Below are positions 24,833-33,927 of a stretch of 64,000 bases of DNA, piece by piece. Within the stretch, counting starts at the first letter, position 1. The number at the start of each line of letters is the position of its first letter. Source of the stretch: JASLBX01 sp036373915 (lineage in GTDB: Bacteria > Actinomycetota > Actinomycetes > Jiangellales > Jiangellaceae); contig DASUUU010000109.1 of NCBI GenBank assembly GCA_036373915.1, positions 62,001 through 126,000 on the forward strand, read 5' to 3'. Below the pieces are notes generated by a model. The model saw nothing but the letters and a program-made list of their open reading frames with translations, searched no databases and was not told the DNA's origin. A program made the position numbers and the translations under genes.

Positions 24833-27328
24833 ATGGCCACCCGTACGTCCACGTCGACCCGGAACCGCCGGTCGAAGAGGGCCGAACCCGAGCCCCCGAC
24901 TCGCGGCCGGAGCAAGCGGACGACCCGGCGCACCCCGCCGTCCCCACCGCCCAAAGAACCCGGCGTGCTCGTCTGGCTGGGCACCGGGATCGGCCGGCTG
25001 ATCGCGGCGATCTGGATGGGTGTGGCCCACGTGCTCGGCGGGATCGTGCGACGGCTCGGCACCGCGCGTGAGCTCGACACCGAGCACCGCCGCGACGGCA
25101 TCGGGCTTGGACTGCTCGGCCTCGCCCTGGTCGCCGCAGCCGGCGTCTGGTGGAACCTTGACGGACAGGTCTTCGACGTCGTCCGTGCGGTGGTGGCAGG
25201 CGCGGTGGGCACGGTGTCGTACGTCGTCCCCGTTCTTCTGCTGCTGGCAGCCTGGCGGACCCTGCGCAACCCGGAGCGCAACGGCCCGGGTGGGCGGCAG
25301 TTGGTCGGATGGACGACGCTGCTGCTCGGCACGCTGGGCCTCACCCACATTGCCGGGGGGATGCCGCGGCCCGTCGACGGCGAGACAGCCATGCAGGCCG
25401 CCGGTGGCGCCATCGGCTACGTCGCATCCACGATGCCGGCAGACCTGTTGACGGTCTGGGTGGCCACTCCGCTGCTGGCGATGATCACGACCTACGGCAT
25501 CCTGGTCGTCACCCATACGCCGGTGCACGAGATCCCTGACCGGGCGCGGGCGGTGCGCGACTACCTGCTCGGCGAGCCGGAGGACGAGGACGGCGAGGGC
25601 ACTGGCGCCAGGCCGGCGCGGAGGTCGCGATTGCGCCGGTGGGGCCACGACATCAGGCCGCAGGACGACGAGCCGTACGACACGCCGCTGGTGCAGGACA
25701 AACCGCGGCGGCGCAAGGCCGCCAATCCGGCCGATGACGTCGACACGGTCGAAGTCGACCCCCAGCCGGCCGGCAAACGCAAGCCCGCCAGGGACGCGAA
25801 GGCCGAGCCGCCGCCGCACTCGCCGCTTCCGCAGCGGGTCGAGCAGCTGGCGTTGTCCGGCGATATCACCTACACCCTGCCGCCGTCCGACGCGCTGGCT
25901 CAGGGCAGCCTGCACCGAACCCGGTCGAAGGCGTCGGACCAGGTCGTTGACGCGCTCACCGAGGTGCTCGACCAGTTCGACATCGACGCCCAGGTGACCG
26001 GCTACATGCGGGGCCCGACGGTGACCCGGTACGAGGTGGAGCTCGGGCCTGCGGTCAAGGTCGAGCGGGTCACAGCGCTGTCCAAGAACATCGCTTACGC
26101 GGTGGCCAGCGCAGACGTGCGGATTCTGTCGCCGATTCCCGGCAAGTCGGCGATCGGCATCGAGATTCCGAACACCGATCGCGAGACGGTCAGCCTCGGC
26201 GACGTCTTGCGCTCGCCGCTGGCCCGAAAGGACCACCACCCCATGGTGGTCGGCCTGGGCAAGGACGTCGAAGGCGGGTTCGTCGTGGCGAACCTGGCCA
26301 AGATGCCGCACCTGCTGATCGCGGGGGCGACCGGCTCAGGTAAGTCCGGCTGCATCAACTCACTGATCACCTCCGTGTTGATGCGCGCCACGCCGGACGA
26401 GGTGCGCTTGGTGCTGGTCGACCCCAAGCGAGTGGAGCTCTCCGCCTACGACGGCATCCCGCACCTGATCACCCCGATCATCACGAGCCCGAAGAAGGCG
26501 GCCGAAGCGCTGCAGTGGGTCGTCCGCGAGATGGACATGCGGTACGACGACCTGCACGAATACGGGTTCCGGCACGTCGATGACTTCAACAAGGCGGTGC
26601 GCAGCGGCAAGATCAAGCCGCCACCGGGTAGCGAGCGGACGCTGGCGCCGTACCCGTACCTGCTCGTCATAGTGGACGAGCTGGCGGATCTGATGATGAT
26701 CGCTCCGCGGGACGTGGAGGACGCCATCGTCCGGATCACCCAGCTGGCCAGGGCCGCCGGCATCCATCTCGTGCTCGCCACCCAGCGGCCGTCCGTCGAC
26801 GTCGTGACCGGTCTTATAAAGGCGAACGTGCCGTCCCGGCTGGCGTTCGCGACCTCGTCGCTGGCCGACTCGCGGGTGATCCTCGACCAGCCGGGCGCGG
26901 AGAAGCTTGTCGGGCAGGGCGACGGGCTGTTCCTGCCGATGGGTGCGAGCAAGCCGATCCGGATCCAGGGTCCGTGGGTGACCGAGACCGAGATCCACGC
27001 CGTGGTGACGCACTGCAAGTCACAGCTCCAGCCCACGTACCGCGAGGACGTGACCGCCCCGCAGAGCTCCAAGCGTGAGATCGACGAAGACATCGGCGAC
27101 GATCTCGACCTGCTGTGCCAGGCCGCTGAACTTGTCATCAACACCCAGTTCGGCTCGACCTCGATGCTTCAGCGCAAGCTGCGCGTCGGCTTCGCCAAGG
27201 CCGGCCGGCTGATGGACCTGATGGAGAGCCGCGGCATCGTCGGCCCGTCCGAGGGATCGAAGGCCCGCGATGTGTTGATCAAACCGGACGAGCTGGACGA
27301 GGTCCTCGCGTCCCTCCGCGGCGAATAA
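24833..27328 (+). CDS. ftsK: DNA translocase FtsK
   Basis: 831 residues. Moves chromosomal DNA at the division septum and sporulation or branch septa. A basic N-terminus (1-45) is followed by four membrane helices between about 45 and 230, a charged Arg/Pro linker (about 240-340), and then the RecA-like motor with Walker A GATGSGKS (about 498-505) and Walker B LVIVDELADLM. The C-terminal gamma winged helix (about 750-825, SMLQRKLRVGFAKAGRLMD) recognises KOPS-type sites in homologues. It is slightly shorter than many actinobacterial FtsK/SpoIIIE proteins but complete. Confidence 0.95.
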   Translation: MATRTSTSTRNRRSKRAEPEPPTRGRSKRTTRRTPPSPPPKEPGVLVWLGTGIGRLIAAIWMGVAHVLGGIVRRLGTARELDTEHRRDGIGLGLLGLALVAAAGVWWNLDGQVFDVVRAVVAGAVGTVSYVVPVLLLLAAWRTLRNPERNGPGGRQLVGWTTLLLGTLGLTHIAGGMPRPVDGETAMQAAGGAIGYVASTMPADLLTVWVATPLLAMITTYGILVVTHTPVHEIPDRARAVRDYLLGEPEDEDGEGTGARPARRSRLRRWGHDIRPQDDEPYDTPLVQDKPRRRKAANPADDVDTVEVDPQPAGKRKPARDAKAEPPPHSPLPQRVEQLALSGDITYTLPPSDALAQGSLHRTRSKASDQVVDALTEVLDQFDIDAQVTGYMRGPTVTRYEVELGPAVKVERVTALSKNIAYAVASADVRILSPIPGKSAIGIEIPNTDRETVSLGDVLRSPLARKDHHPMVVGLGKDVEGGFVVANLAKMPHLLIAGATGSGKSGCINSLITSVLMRATPDEVRLVLVDPKRVELSAYDGIPHLITPIITSPKKAAEALQWVVREMDMRYDDLHEYGFRHVDDFNKAVRSGKIKPPPGSERTLAPYPYLLVIVDELADLMMIAPRDVEDAIVRITQLARAAGIHLVLATQRPSVDVVTGLIKANVPSRLAFATSSLADSRVILDQPGAEKLVGQGDGLFLPMGASKPIRIQGPWVTETEIHAVVTHCKSQLQPTYREDVTAPQSSKREIDEDIGDDLDLLCQAAELVINTQFGSTSMLQRKLRVGFAKAGRLMDLMESRGIVGPSEGSKARDVLIKPDELDEVLASLRGE

Positions 27329-27360
27329 CGCGGGGTGGGGATTTACTCGTCCTCGCCCAC

Positions 27361-28800
27361 GTGCCAAGCTCGGGCAGCGTGAGTGAACACTCGGTCGCGA
27401 TCGTCACCTTGGGGTGTGCCCGGAACGACGTCGACTCCGAAGAACTGGCCGGCAGGCTGGCCGCTGACGGCTTTCGGCTGGTCGACGATGCCGCGGAAGC
27501 CGAGACCGTGCTGGTCAATACGTGCGCGTTCGTCGAGCAGGCGAAGAAGGATTCGGTCGACGCCGTCCTGGAGGCCGCTGACCTGAAGGAGCGGGGTCAT
27601 GCGAAGGCCGTGGTGGCGGTCGGGTGCCTCGCCGAGCGGTACGGGTTCCAGCTCGCGAGCCAGCTGGACGAAGCCGACGCCGTCCTGGGGTTCGACGACT
27701 ACGAGCAGATCGGCGAGCGGCTCCGCGGCATCCTGGCCGGCGTCCCTCACGTCCCTCACGTCCCGAAGGACCGGCGCGCGCTGCTGCCGATCACGCCCGT
27801 TGACCGCAGTAGTGTCCGCAGGCCCATCCCCGGCCACGGGCACGCCGCACCCGACCTTCCCGAAGGCGTCGCGCCCGCCTCCGGGCCGCGTCCGGTACGG
27901 CGCCGGCTCGACGGCGGGCCGACCGCGCCGCTCAAGCTAGCCAGCGGCTGTGACCGCCGGTGTTCGTTCTGTGCCATTCCCACCTGGCGCGGTTCGTTCG
28001 TTTCCCGTCGCCCGGGCGACCTTCTCGACGAGGCTCGATGGCTGGGCGAGCAGGGCGTACGGGAGCTGTTCCTGGTCAGCGAGAACTCCACGTCCTACGG
28101 CAAGGACCTCGGCGAGCTGCGCCTGCTGGAATCCCTGCTGCCGCGGCTCGCGGACCTCGACGGAATAGAGCGAGTACGGGTCTCCTACTTGCAGCCGGCG
28201 GAGATGCGCGACTCCTTGATCGAGGTAATGACCTCGACTCCCGGAGTCGTGCCGTACTTCGACCTGTCGTTCCAGCACGCCAGCGCGGCCCTTCTGCGGC
28301 GGATGCGGCGGTTCGGCTCGGTTCGGGCCTTCACTGAGCTCGTCACGTCGATCCGTGAACGTTCGCCGCACGCCGGTATCCGGTCGAACGTCATCGTCGG
28401 CTTCCCCGGAGAGACCGAATCCCAACTCGCCGACCTCGAAGCCTTCCTTACCGAGGTACGGCTCGACGTGGTCGGTGTGTTCGGCTACTCGGACGAAGAG
28501 AACACCGAAGCCGCCGGGTTCGACGACAAGATCGATCCGGACGAGGTCACCGAACGAGTGGAACGGGTGCAGACCCTTGTCGAAGAGCTCGTGGCACAGC
28601 GTGCCGAGGACCGGGTCGGCGAGACGGTCTCCGTGCTGGTCGAGTCCGTCGACGGCGTCGTCGCCGAAGGCCGGGCCGCGCATCAGGGTCCGGACGTGGA
28701 CGGCAGCACGACCGTCCACGGCATCGACGCAGTTGTCGGTGATCTCGTCTCCGCGCGGGTAGTCGACACCGAAGGTGCCGACCTGGTGGCCCGGCCTTGA
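27361..28800 (+). CDS. rimO: Ribosomal protein S12 methylthiotransferase RimO
   Basis: 479 residues from GTG 27361; GTG 27379 gives the start VSEHSVAIVTLGCARND that is closer to homologues, and no Shine-Dalgarno separates the choices. A radical-SAM enzyme that methylthiolates Asp of S12. The UPF0004 domain has cysteines in TLGCARN, NTCAF and VGCLAER. The SAM cluster is CDRRCSFC, and the C-terminus is a TRAM domain. A Pro/Arg-rich insertion (about 135-185) between the first two domains is usual in actinobacteria. Its paralogue miaB is at 52980. Confidence 0.93.
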   Translation: MPSSGSVSEHSVAIVTLGCARNDVDSEELAGRLAADGFRLVDDAAEAETVLVNTCAFVEQAKKDSVDAVLEAADLKERGHAKAVVAVGCLAERYGFQLASQLDEADAVLGFDDYEQIGERLRGILAGVPHVPHVPKDRRALLPITPVDRSSVRRPIPGHGHAAPDLPEGVAPASGPRPVRRRLDGGPTAPLKLASGCDRRCSFCAIPTWRGSFVSRRPGDLLDEARWLGEQGVRELFLVSENSTSYGKDLGELRLLESLLPRLADLDGIERVRVSYLQPAEMRDSLIEVMTSTPGVVPYFDLSFQHASAALLRRMRRFGSVRAFTELVTSIRERSPHAGIRSNVIVGFPGETESQLADLEAFLTEVRLDVVGVFGYSDEENTEAAGFDDKIDPDEVTERVERVQTLVEELVAQRAEDRVGETVSVLVESVDGVVAEGRAAHQGPDVDGSTTVHGIDAVVGDLVSARVVDTEGADLVARP

Positions 28801-28863
28801 GCCGAGGTGGGCGACTCGGCCGCGTCGTATCACCGGGTTCGCCATTGGGACGCGGATTGGTCG

Positions 28864-28869
28864 TACGCT
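28864..28869 (+). promoter_or_regulatory. Leaderless -10 box of pgsA
   Basis: TACGCT followed by six bases and GTG 28876. The same TACGCT-N6-GTG arrangement precedes the DUF3046 gene at 39898. This supports GTG 28876 as the pgsA start over the longer frame from 28807. Confidence 0.5.
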
Positions 28870-28875
28870 GACCCC

Positions 28876-29457
28876 GTGCCGGTAGCTGATGGGCAGAGCG
28901 CCACCCCTGGTGTGTGGAACGTTGCCAACGGGCTGACCCTGCTGCGCCTGCTGCTGGTTCCGGTGTTCGTCGTGCTGCTGTTCATTGACGGCGGCGACGA
29001 CCCGGGATCGCGGATCGCCGCCTTCGTCGTGTTCTCGATCGCCATGTTCACCGATCGGCTGGACGGCGAGTTGGCCCGTCGCCGTGGCGTGGTCACCGAC
29101 GTCGGCAAGATCGCCGATCCGATCGCGGACAAGGCCCTTACCGGGGCGGCATTCATCGGCCTGTCATTGCTGGACGAGCTGCCGTGGTGGGTGACCATCG
29201 TCGTGCTCGTCCGTGAGTGGGGTATCACCGCGATGCGCTTCGCCGTACTGCGTTACGGCGTGCTGCCGGCGAATCGAGGCGGCAAGCTCAAAACGGCATT
29301 GCAGGCGCTGGCGTTGGGTTTGTACATTCTGCCGCTCCCGGACTCCTGGGAGCCCGTGCAGGCGGGCGCCATGGCCCTCGCCCTCGCCGTCACGATCGTG
29401 ACCGGCGTCGACTACGTCATGCAGGCACTCCGCTTGCGGCGAGCCGGCGCAGCGTGA
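28876..29457 (+). CDS. pgsA: CDP-diacylglycerol--glycerol-3-phosphate 3-phosphatidyltransferase
   Basis: 193 residues from GTG 28876. Makes phosphatidylglycerol phosphate for anionic phospholipids and cardiolipin. The CDP-alcohol phosphotransferase signature D-x2-D-G-x2-A-R-x8-G-x3-D-x3-D is fully present in the TDRLDGELARRRG...D segment. There are about five membrane helices. A longer frame from GTG 28807 would add a hydrophilic extension that homologues lack. cinA starts three bases after the stop. The ftsK-rimO-pgsA-cinA-clgR order is typical of actinobacteria. Confidence 0.92.
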   Translation: MPVADGQSATPGVWNVANGLTLLRLLLVPVFVVLLFIDGGDDPGSRIAAFVVFSIAMFTDRLDGELARRRGVVTDVGKIADPIADKALTGAAFIGLSLLDELPWWVTIVVLVREWGITAMRFAVLRYGVLPANRGGKLKTALQALALGLYILPLPDSWEPVQAGAMALALAVTIVTGVDYVMQALRLRRAGAA

Positions 29458-29460
29458 TCG

Positions 29461-29961
29461 ATGGCTGATCCGGGCGAGATCATCGCGACCCTGGTCCAGG
29501 CCGGCGCCACGGTTGCGACGGCCGAGTCCGTGACCGGTGGGTTGGTCGCCGCCGCGCTGACGGCCGTGCCCGGAGCGTCAGCGGCCGTGCGGGGCGGCGT
29601 AGTCGCATACGCGACCGATCTGAAGCACGAGTTGGCCGGCGTTCCCGCCGATGCCCTGCGCCGTGATGGGCCGGTAGCCGCCACGACGGCCAGCGCCATG
29701 GCCGCCGGTGTGCGGCGCAGGTGCGCTACCACCTACGGCGTAGCGACTACCGGAGTAGCCGGCCCGGATGCGCAGGACGGGCATCCGCCTGGCACGCTCC
29801 ATGTCGCGGTGGCCGGTCCGGACGGTATTCGCGTCGAGTCCGTCACCGGGCTGCCGGGTGATCGTGCCGCCATCCGCGAGGCCGCGGTCCAGCATGCCCT
29901 TGACCTGCTGGCGCAAGCGATCATCGAGCCCCGGGAATCCCCACCGGGTCCGGGACGTTGA
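29461..29961 (+). CDS. pncC: CinA C-terminal-type nicotinamide-nucleotide amidohydrolase (PncC)
   Basis: 166 residues. Hydrolyses nicotinamide mononucleotide to nicotinate mononucleotide, salvaging the NMN released by DNA ligase. It is the stand-alone C-terminal domain of CinA: TAESVTGGLVAAALTAVPGAS holds the serine-containing active-site loop, followed by GGVVAYATDLKHELAGV and VATTGVAGPDAQDGHPPGT. The N-terminal MoCF domain is absent, as in most actinobacterial copies. Confidence 0.9.
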   Translation: MADPGEIIATLVQAGATVATAESVTGGLVAAALTAVPGASAAVRGGVVAYATDLKHELAGVPADALRRDGPVAATTASAMAAGVRRRCATTYGVATTGVAGPDAQDGHPPGTLHVAVAGPDGIRVESVTGLPGDRAAIREAAVQHALDLLAQAIIEPRESPPGPGR

Positions 29962-30056
29962 ACAACACGGGTCCACCACCCTGACGAGCCGTCGGGCTGT
30001 GCGAAGGTACGGTGGTACCAGCAAGGGCAACCCGATCGCAGAAGGGGGAGTAGCCG

Positions 30057-30368
30057 GTGGTTCTCGTCAGGCGCCTCATCGGCGACGTCCTACGCCGCCG
30101 CCGCATCGCCCAGGGCCGCACGCTGCGAGAGGTGTCGGCGGCCGCCCGCGTGAGCCTGGGCTACCTGTCCGAAGTCGAACGCGGGCGTAAGGAAGCTTCC
30201 TCGGAGTTGCTTGCCGCAATCTGTGACGCGCTCGACCTGCCGATGTCGGCCGTTCTTCGCGAGGTCAGCGACGAGATGTCGCGGGTCGAGGCGGCGGCCG
30301 TCGGCGCGCTGACCGAACTGCGGGCGTCTCGCCGGACTCCCGAGCGCGACGTTGTTGCCGTGGGCTGA
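30057..30368 (+). CDS. clgR: XRE-family HTH regulator, ClgR-like
   Basis: 103 residues from GTG 30057, with AGAAGGGGGAG upstream. The Cro/CI helix-turn-helix reads RIAQGRTLREVSAAARVSLG, then YLSEVERGRKEASSELLAAI, matching ClgR, which activates clp protease and stress genes in Corynebacterium, Streptomyces and mycobacteria. The position after pgsA-cinA is the conserved clgR locus. The C-terminal residues RTPERDVVAVG lack the -Ala-Ala degradation tag seen in some ClgR proteins. A TACGGTGGTACC stretch upstream may include its promoter. Confidence 0.85.
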   Translation: MVLVRRLIGDVLRRRRIAQGRTLREVSAAARVSLGYLSEVERGRKEASSELLAAICDALDLPMSAVLREVSDEMSRVEAAAVGALTELRASRRTPERDVVAVG

Positions 30369-30415
30369 GCTCACGCTCTAGCCTTGCCGGTCACCGCCGG
30401 GGTACCGTACCGGGT

Positions 30416-30429
30416 AGTCTGTTAAGACT
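30416..30429. promoter_or_regulatory. Candidate operator upstream of the ROK regulator
   Basis: AGTCT-GTTA-AGACT is a perfect 5-4-5 inverted repeat 24 bases before the ROK gene ATG, overlapping a TAGTCT that could serve as a -10 box. Such a position fits autoregulation. The arms are short, so the assignment is tentative. Confidence 0.4.
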
Positions 30430-30452
30430 CTTACCGATACGGAGGCGGGTTT

Positions 30453-31640
30453 ATGACGCGACGGCCCGGCACACCTGAGCTGCTGCGCGCGATGAACGAT
30501 CGCAGCGCCTTCGAACACCTGCTGGCAGCAGGTCCGCTGACCCGTGGTCGTCTAGGCGAGCTCACCGGCTTGTCGAAGGTGACCGCCTCCCAGCTTGTCG
30601 TGCGCCTTCAGCAGCGCGGCCTGATCGAGGTGGTGGGTACCCGGTCCGGAGGACGCGGCCCCAGCGCGGAGCTGTACGCCGTGCGGCCCGGCTGCTCATA
30701 CTCGGTCGGCGTCGACATGGTGCTCGACCGGATTCAGGCCGCTGCGTCGGGTGTCACCGGACCGGTGATCGCGCACACGTCACGTCCCACAACCGAGAAG
30801 GACGACCCCGTCCGGGCAGTGCACGAGGTCGTCGAAGAGGTCCTGACCCGGGCCGGTGTGGGCATTTCCGAGCTCAGCCACGTCGTGATCGGCACCACCG
30901 GCGTCGTCGATCCGGGCACGGGCGATGTGACCTTCTCGTTCGACCTGCCCAAATGGCACCGCGGCCTGCATGATGCACTCCACGAGGATCTCGGCTGCGA
31001 TATCACGATCGAGAACGACGTGAACCTGGCCGCGATCGCGGAGCGCGAAGTGGGCGCCGCGCGCGATGTCCAGGACATGGTGCTGTTCTGGGTGGGGCGC
31101 GGCATCGGACTCGCGGTCGTGCTCGGCGGCCGGCTTCAGCGGGGCGCCAGCGGGGCCGCGGGAGAGATCGGCTACCTTCCCGTGCCCGGTGCGCCGCTGC
31201 TCGCCGACGTGTCCAGCCGCGATGATCGTGGGCAGCTGGGCGGGTCGCTCCAGCAGTTGGTAGGCGCCGGCGCGGTGAGCGAACTGGCCGAGCGGCACGG
31301 CATTGCGGCCGACGGCGCTGCGGGTGCGGTGCGGGCGGCGCTGGCAGCCGGTTCGCCTGCCGACCCCTTCCTGAACGAGCTGGCACAACGGCTTGCCGTC
31401 GGTGTAGCGGCGGTATGCGCCGTCGTCGATCCCGCCCTCGTCGTGCTGGCCGGCGACGTCGGCGCCGCCGGTGACGAGCGGCTGTGCAAGCTGGTGTCGG
31501 AGGCGGTAGGGCATCTGGTGCCGGTCAGCCCGAAGGTCGTCCCGACCGCGGTACGCGAGGATCCGGTCCTGCGCGGTGCTGTGATCACCGGGGTGCACAA
31601 GTCGAGGGACGCACTGCTCGCCTCGATCGCGGCGAGCTGA
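30453..31640 (+). CDS. ROK family transcriptional regulator (winged HTH + sugar-kinase-like domain)
   Basis: 395 residues with GGAGGCGGG upstream of ATG 30453. An N-terminal winged helix (about 15-75, LTRGRLGELTGLSKVTASQLV) is followed by a ROK/ASKHA domain with GTTGVVDPGTG, ENDVNLAAIAEREVGAA and GASGAAGEIGYLPV. ROK proteins usually carry a zinc site (a His after GEIG and a CxCGxxGC cluster); here Tyr replaces the His and no Cys cluster follows, so the zinc site is missing. Sugar sensing is the family norm, but no sugar genes are adjacent. It is convergent with the MMPL gene, six bases apart. Confidence 0.88.
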   Translation: MTRRPGTPELLRAMNDRSAFEHLLAAGPLTRGRLGELTGLSKVTASQLVVRLQQRGLIEVVGTRSGGRGPSAELYAVRPGCSYSVGVDMVLDRIQAAASGVTGPVIAHTSRPTTEKDDPVRAVHEVVEEVLTRAGVGISELSHVVIGTTGVVDPGTGDVTFSFDLPKWHRGLHDALHEDLGCDITIENDVNLAAIAEREVGAARDVQDMVLFWVGRGIGLAVVLGGRLQRGASGAAGEIGYLPVPGAPLLADVSSRDDRGQLGGSLQQLVGAGAVSELAERHGIAADGAAGAVRAALAAGSPADPFLNELAQRLAVGVAAVCAVVDPALVVLAGDVGAAGDERLCKLVSEAVGHLVPVSPKVVPTAVREDPVLRGAVITGVHKSRDALLASIAAS

Positions 31641-31646
31641 CGCCGC

Positions 31647-33797
31647 CTACCTGGACCGCGAATACCGCTCGGCCGGTGCCCGCCCCTCGCCGCGCATACC
31701 AGCATCTGGCGACACCGCGCGCCTCGGCCACCAGATGTGGTCGCCGAGGTCGTAGGACAGCGCCGGAACAAGAAGCGAGCGCACGACGAGGGTGTCGACC
31801 AGCACGCCCACCGCGACTATGAAGGCGATCTGGACGAGGAACGAGAGCGGGATGACCACCAACGCGGCGAACGTGGCCGCCAGCACGACGCCGGCGCTGG
31901 TGATGACGCCGCCGGTCACCGTGAGCGCCCGCAGGATTCCCGGGCGGGTGCCGAGCTGACCGGCCTCCTCCCGTACCCGCGTCATCAAGAAGATCGAATA
32001 GTCGATGCCAAGGGCGATCAGGAACACGAACCCGTATAACGGAACGGCGGGTTCGACCCGGTCGAAGCCGAACAGGAACTCGAAGACGAGCGCCGCCGCG
32101 CCGAGCGTGGCGACGAACGACAGCACGTTGGCCGCAACCAGCAGGACGGGGGCGAGCACGCTGCGGAGCAGGATCACCAGGACGACGAACACCACAAGCA
32201 GCACTAGCGGGATGATGACCACCAGGTCGCGGCTGGACGCTTCCTGCGTGTCCAGCAGTACGGCGGTCTCACCGCCTACGAGGGCGTCCGGGCTCACAGA
32301 GTCCAGGTCCGCACGGAGTCGCCGGATCGTCTCGACGGCGGAAGGACTGTCCGCGGGGTCGCTGAGCACGGCAACGCTGAGCGTCTGGTCCCCCGGGGCG
32401 GCCTGGTCGCCTTGGGCGGCCGGTTCCCCTGGGGCGGCCGGGTCGCCCGCCGCGTCTGGCCGGCCCGAATCGTCGCCTGCGAGTGGTGTGAGCTGGGCGA
32501 CACCCGGATCGTTCGCCACCAGGGTGGCCGTGGCCTCGGTCTGGTCGGCCGGAGCGGCGATGAACGCAGGGCTCCCGGCACCGGCCGGGAAGTGGTCGGC
32601 CAGCGCGCGCTGACCCTGGACCGACTCCACCTCGGACAGGAACAAGTCGCTCTGTGACACGCCCTCGGTGTCGAGCCTGGGTACGAACACGGCGAACGCC
32701 GCTAGAGCCGCGGCTGTGACGACCCACACCAGGCGCGGCCGGGAACCGATCAGCCGGGCGATTCTGACCCAGATGCCGGCCCGTCCGGTATGGGGCTCGC
32801 CGTGCTGAGGTGGGAACGGCCAGAAGACGGCGCGGCCGAGCAGCGCCAGTACCGCGGGCAGGAAGCTCAGCGACGCGGCCATGGCAAGCGTGATGCCGAT
32901 GGCGGCCACCGGCCCGAGCGACCGGTTGGAGTTGAGTGAACTGGCCAGAAGGCACAACACACCCAGGATCACAGTGCCGCCGGATGCGAGGATCGCCGGT
33001 AGCGCTCGGCGTACCGCGAGCGCCATTGCCCCGTAGCCCGAGCGCTGCTCGCGCAGCGCTTCGCGGAAGCGCGAGACGAGAAGCAGGGCGTAGTCGGTGG
33101 CCGCTCCGACCACCAGGATGAACATGATTCCCTGGCTCTGCCCGTTCAGGGTCAGTACGTCCCGGTCGGCCAGGGCGTAGACGATGGCGGAGGATGCGGC
33201 CAGCGCCAGTACCGCAGACGACAGGACCATGATCGGCAGCAATGGACTCCGGTACACGATCAGCAGGATCACCAGCACCGCGCTCAGGGCGACCACCAGC
33301 AGCAGCCCGTCGATGTTGCCGAAGGCGTCACTCAGGTCGGCGGCGAAGCCGGCCGGTCCGGTAACGAACACCTGCTGACCCGTGCCCTGCACGGCCTCGC
33401 GAATGTCGCCGACGGTCTCGGCTACGTCGTCGCTGCCGTCAACGGGCACCGCGAACTGCACCGCTCGTCCGTCCTCGCTCGGCACGGGTGGCGTAGGAGA
33501 GTCGGCGACTCCGTTGATGCCGCCGACCTGCTGAGCCACCTGCTCCGCCGCGGCGAGGTCTGCGTCGTCGAATTCTCGGCCATACTCGATGACCACGATC
33601 GCCGAGATTGACTCGTCGTCCTGCACCGCACTCAGAGCTGCCGCGACCCTGGTCGACTCCGCGTCGTCGGGCAGGAATGCGGCGCGGTCATTGATCTGGA
33701 CCTCCGCGAGCTTCCCGGCGAACGGACCCGCCACGCCGCCGATGATCAGCCAGATGAGCGTCAAAGCCGCGGGCAGTAGCCATCGAATACGGCCCAC
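31647..33797 (-). CDS. MMPL/RND-superfamily membrane exporter
   Basis: 716 residues from GTG 33795-33797, chosen because GGGGAGG lies six bases upstream; the frame continues to a TTG at 33821. Two repeats, each with one TM, a periplasmic loop and five TMs: TM1 near 8-28, a loop with Pro/Gly-rich parts, TMs 2-6, then a second loop with an Ala/Gly/Pro-rich tandem segment (about 430-460) and TMs 8-12. The SFLPAVLALLGR and FLIALGIDYSIFLMTRVREE segments are typical of MMPL proteins. Probably exports lipids or hydrophobic compounds. The cargo is unknown. Divergent from the SDR gene. Confidence 0.88.
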   Translation of the reverse strand: MGRIRWLLPAALTLIWLIIGGVAGPFAGKLAEVQINDRAAFLPDDAESTRVAAALSAVQDDESISAIVVIEYGREFDDADLAAAEQVAQQVGGINGVADSPTPPVPSEDGRAVQFAVPVDGSDDVAETVGDIREAVQGTGQQVFVTGPAGFAADLSDAFGNIDGLLLVVALSAVLVILLIVYRSPLLPIMVLSSAVLALAASSAIVYALADRDVLTLNGQSQGIMFILVVGAATDYALLLVSRFREALREQRSGYGAMALAVRRALPAILASGGTVILGVLCLLASSLNSNRSLGPVAAIGITLAMAASLSFLPAVLALLGRAVFWPFPPQHGEPHTGRAGIWVRIARLIGSRPRLVWVVTAAALAAFAVFVPRLDTEGVSQSDLFLSEVESVQGQRALADHFPAGAGSPAFIAAPADQTEATATLVANDPGVAQLTPLAGDDSGRPDAAGDPAAPGEPAAQGDQAAPGDQTLSVAVLSDPADSPSAVETIRRLRADLDSVSPDALVGGETAVLLDTQEASSRDLVVIIPLVLLVVFVVLVILLRSVLAPVLLVAANVLSFVATLGAAALVFEFLFGFDRVEPAVPLYGFVFLIALGIDYSIFLMTRVREEAGQLGTRPGILRALTVTGGVITSAGVVLAATFAALVVIPLSFLVQIAFIVAVGVLVDTLVVRSLLVPALSYDLGDHIWWPRRAVSPDAGMRGEGRAPAERYSRSR

Positions 33798-33868
33798 TGT
33801 GTGCCTCCCCGTGAGAGTCAAGGTCGCCGGTTCCAGTCTTGCCGCTCCACGATGATTTCTGGGCGAGT

Positions 33869-33903
33869 TTGTCTCGAGCCTAAATTAGTGCTAAAATGAT
33901 AGC
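33869..33903 (+). promoter_or_regulatory. Promoter with overlapping AT-rich palindromes upstream of the SRPBCC-SDR gene
   Basis: TTGTCT (33869-33874) and TAAAAT (33892-33897) with a 17-base spacer form a near-consensus promoter. TTAG-TG-CTAA (33885-33894) and GCTA-N6-TAGC (33890-33903) are overlapping inverted repeats on the -10, as expected for repressor sites. The stretch is markedly AT-rich for this genome. The region also lies upstream of the divergent MMPL gene. Confidence 0.6.
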
Positions 33904-33927
33904 CTAGCCAACCGCTGGAGGCCATCG

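Noticed and set aside
26463..26471. CACCTGATC inside ftsK as another repeat copy
   Set aside because: It lies within the conserved motor coding sequence and lacks the neighbouring copies; a nine-base match is expected by chance.
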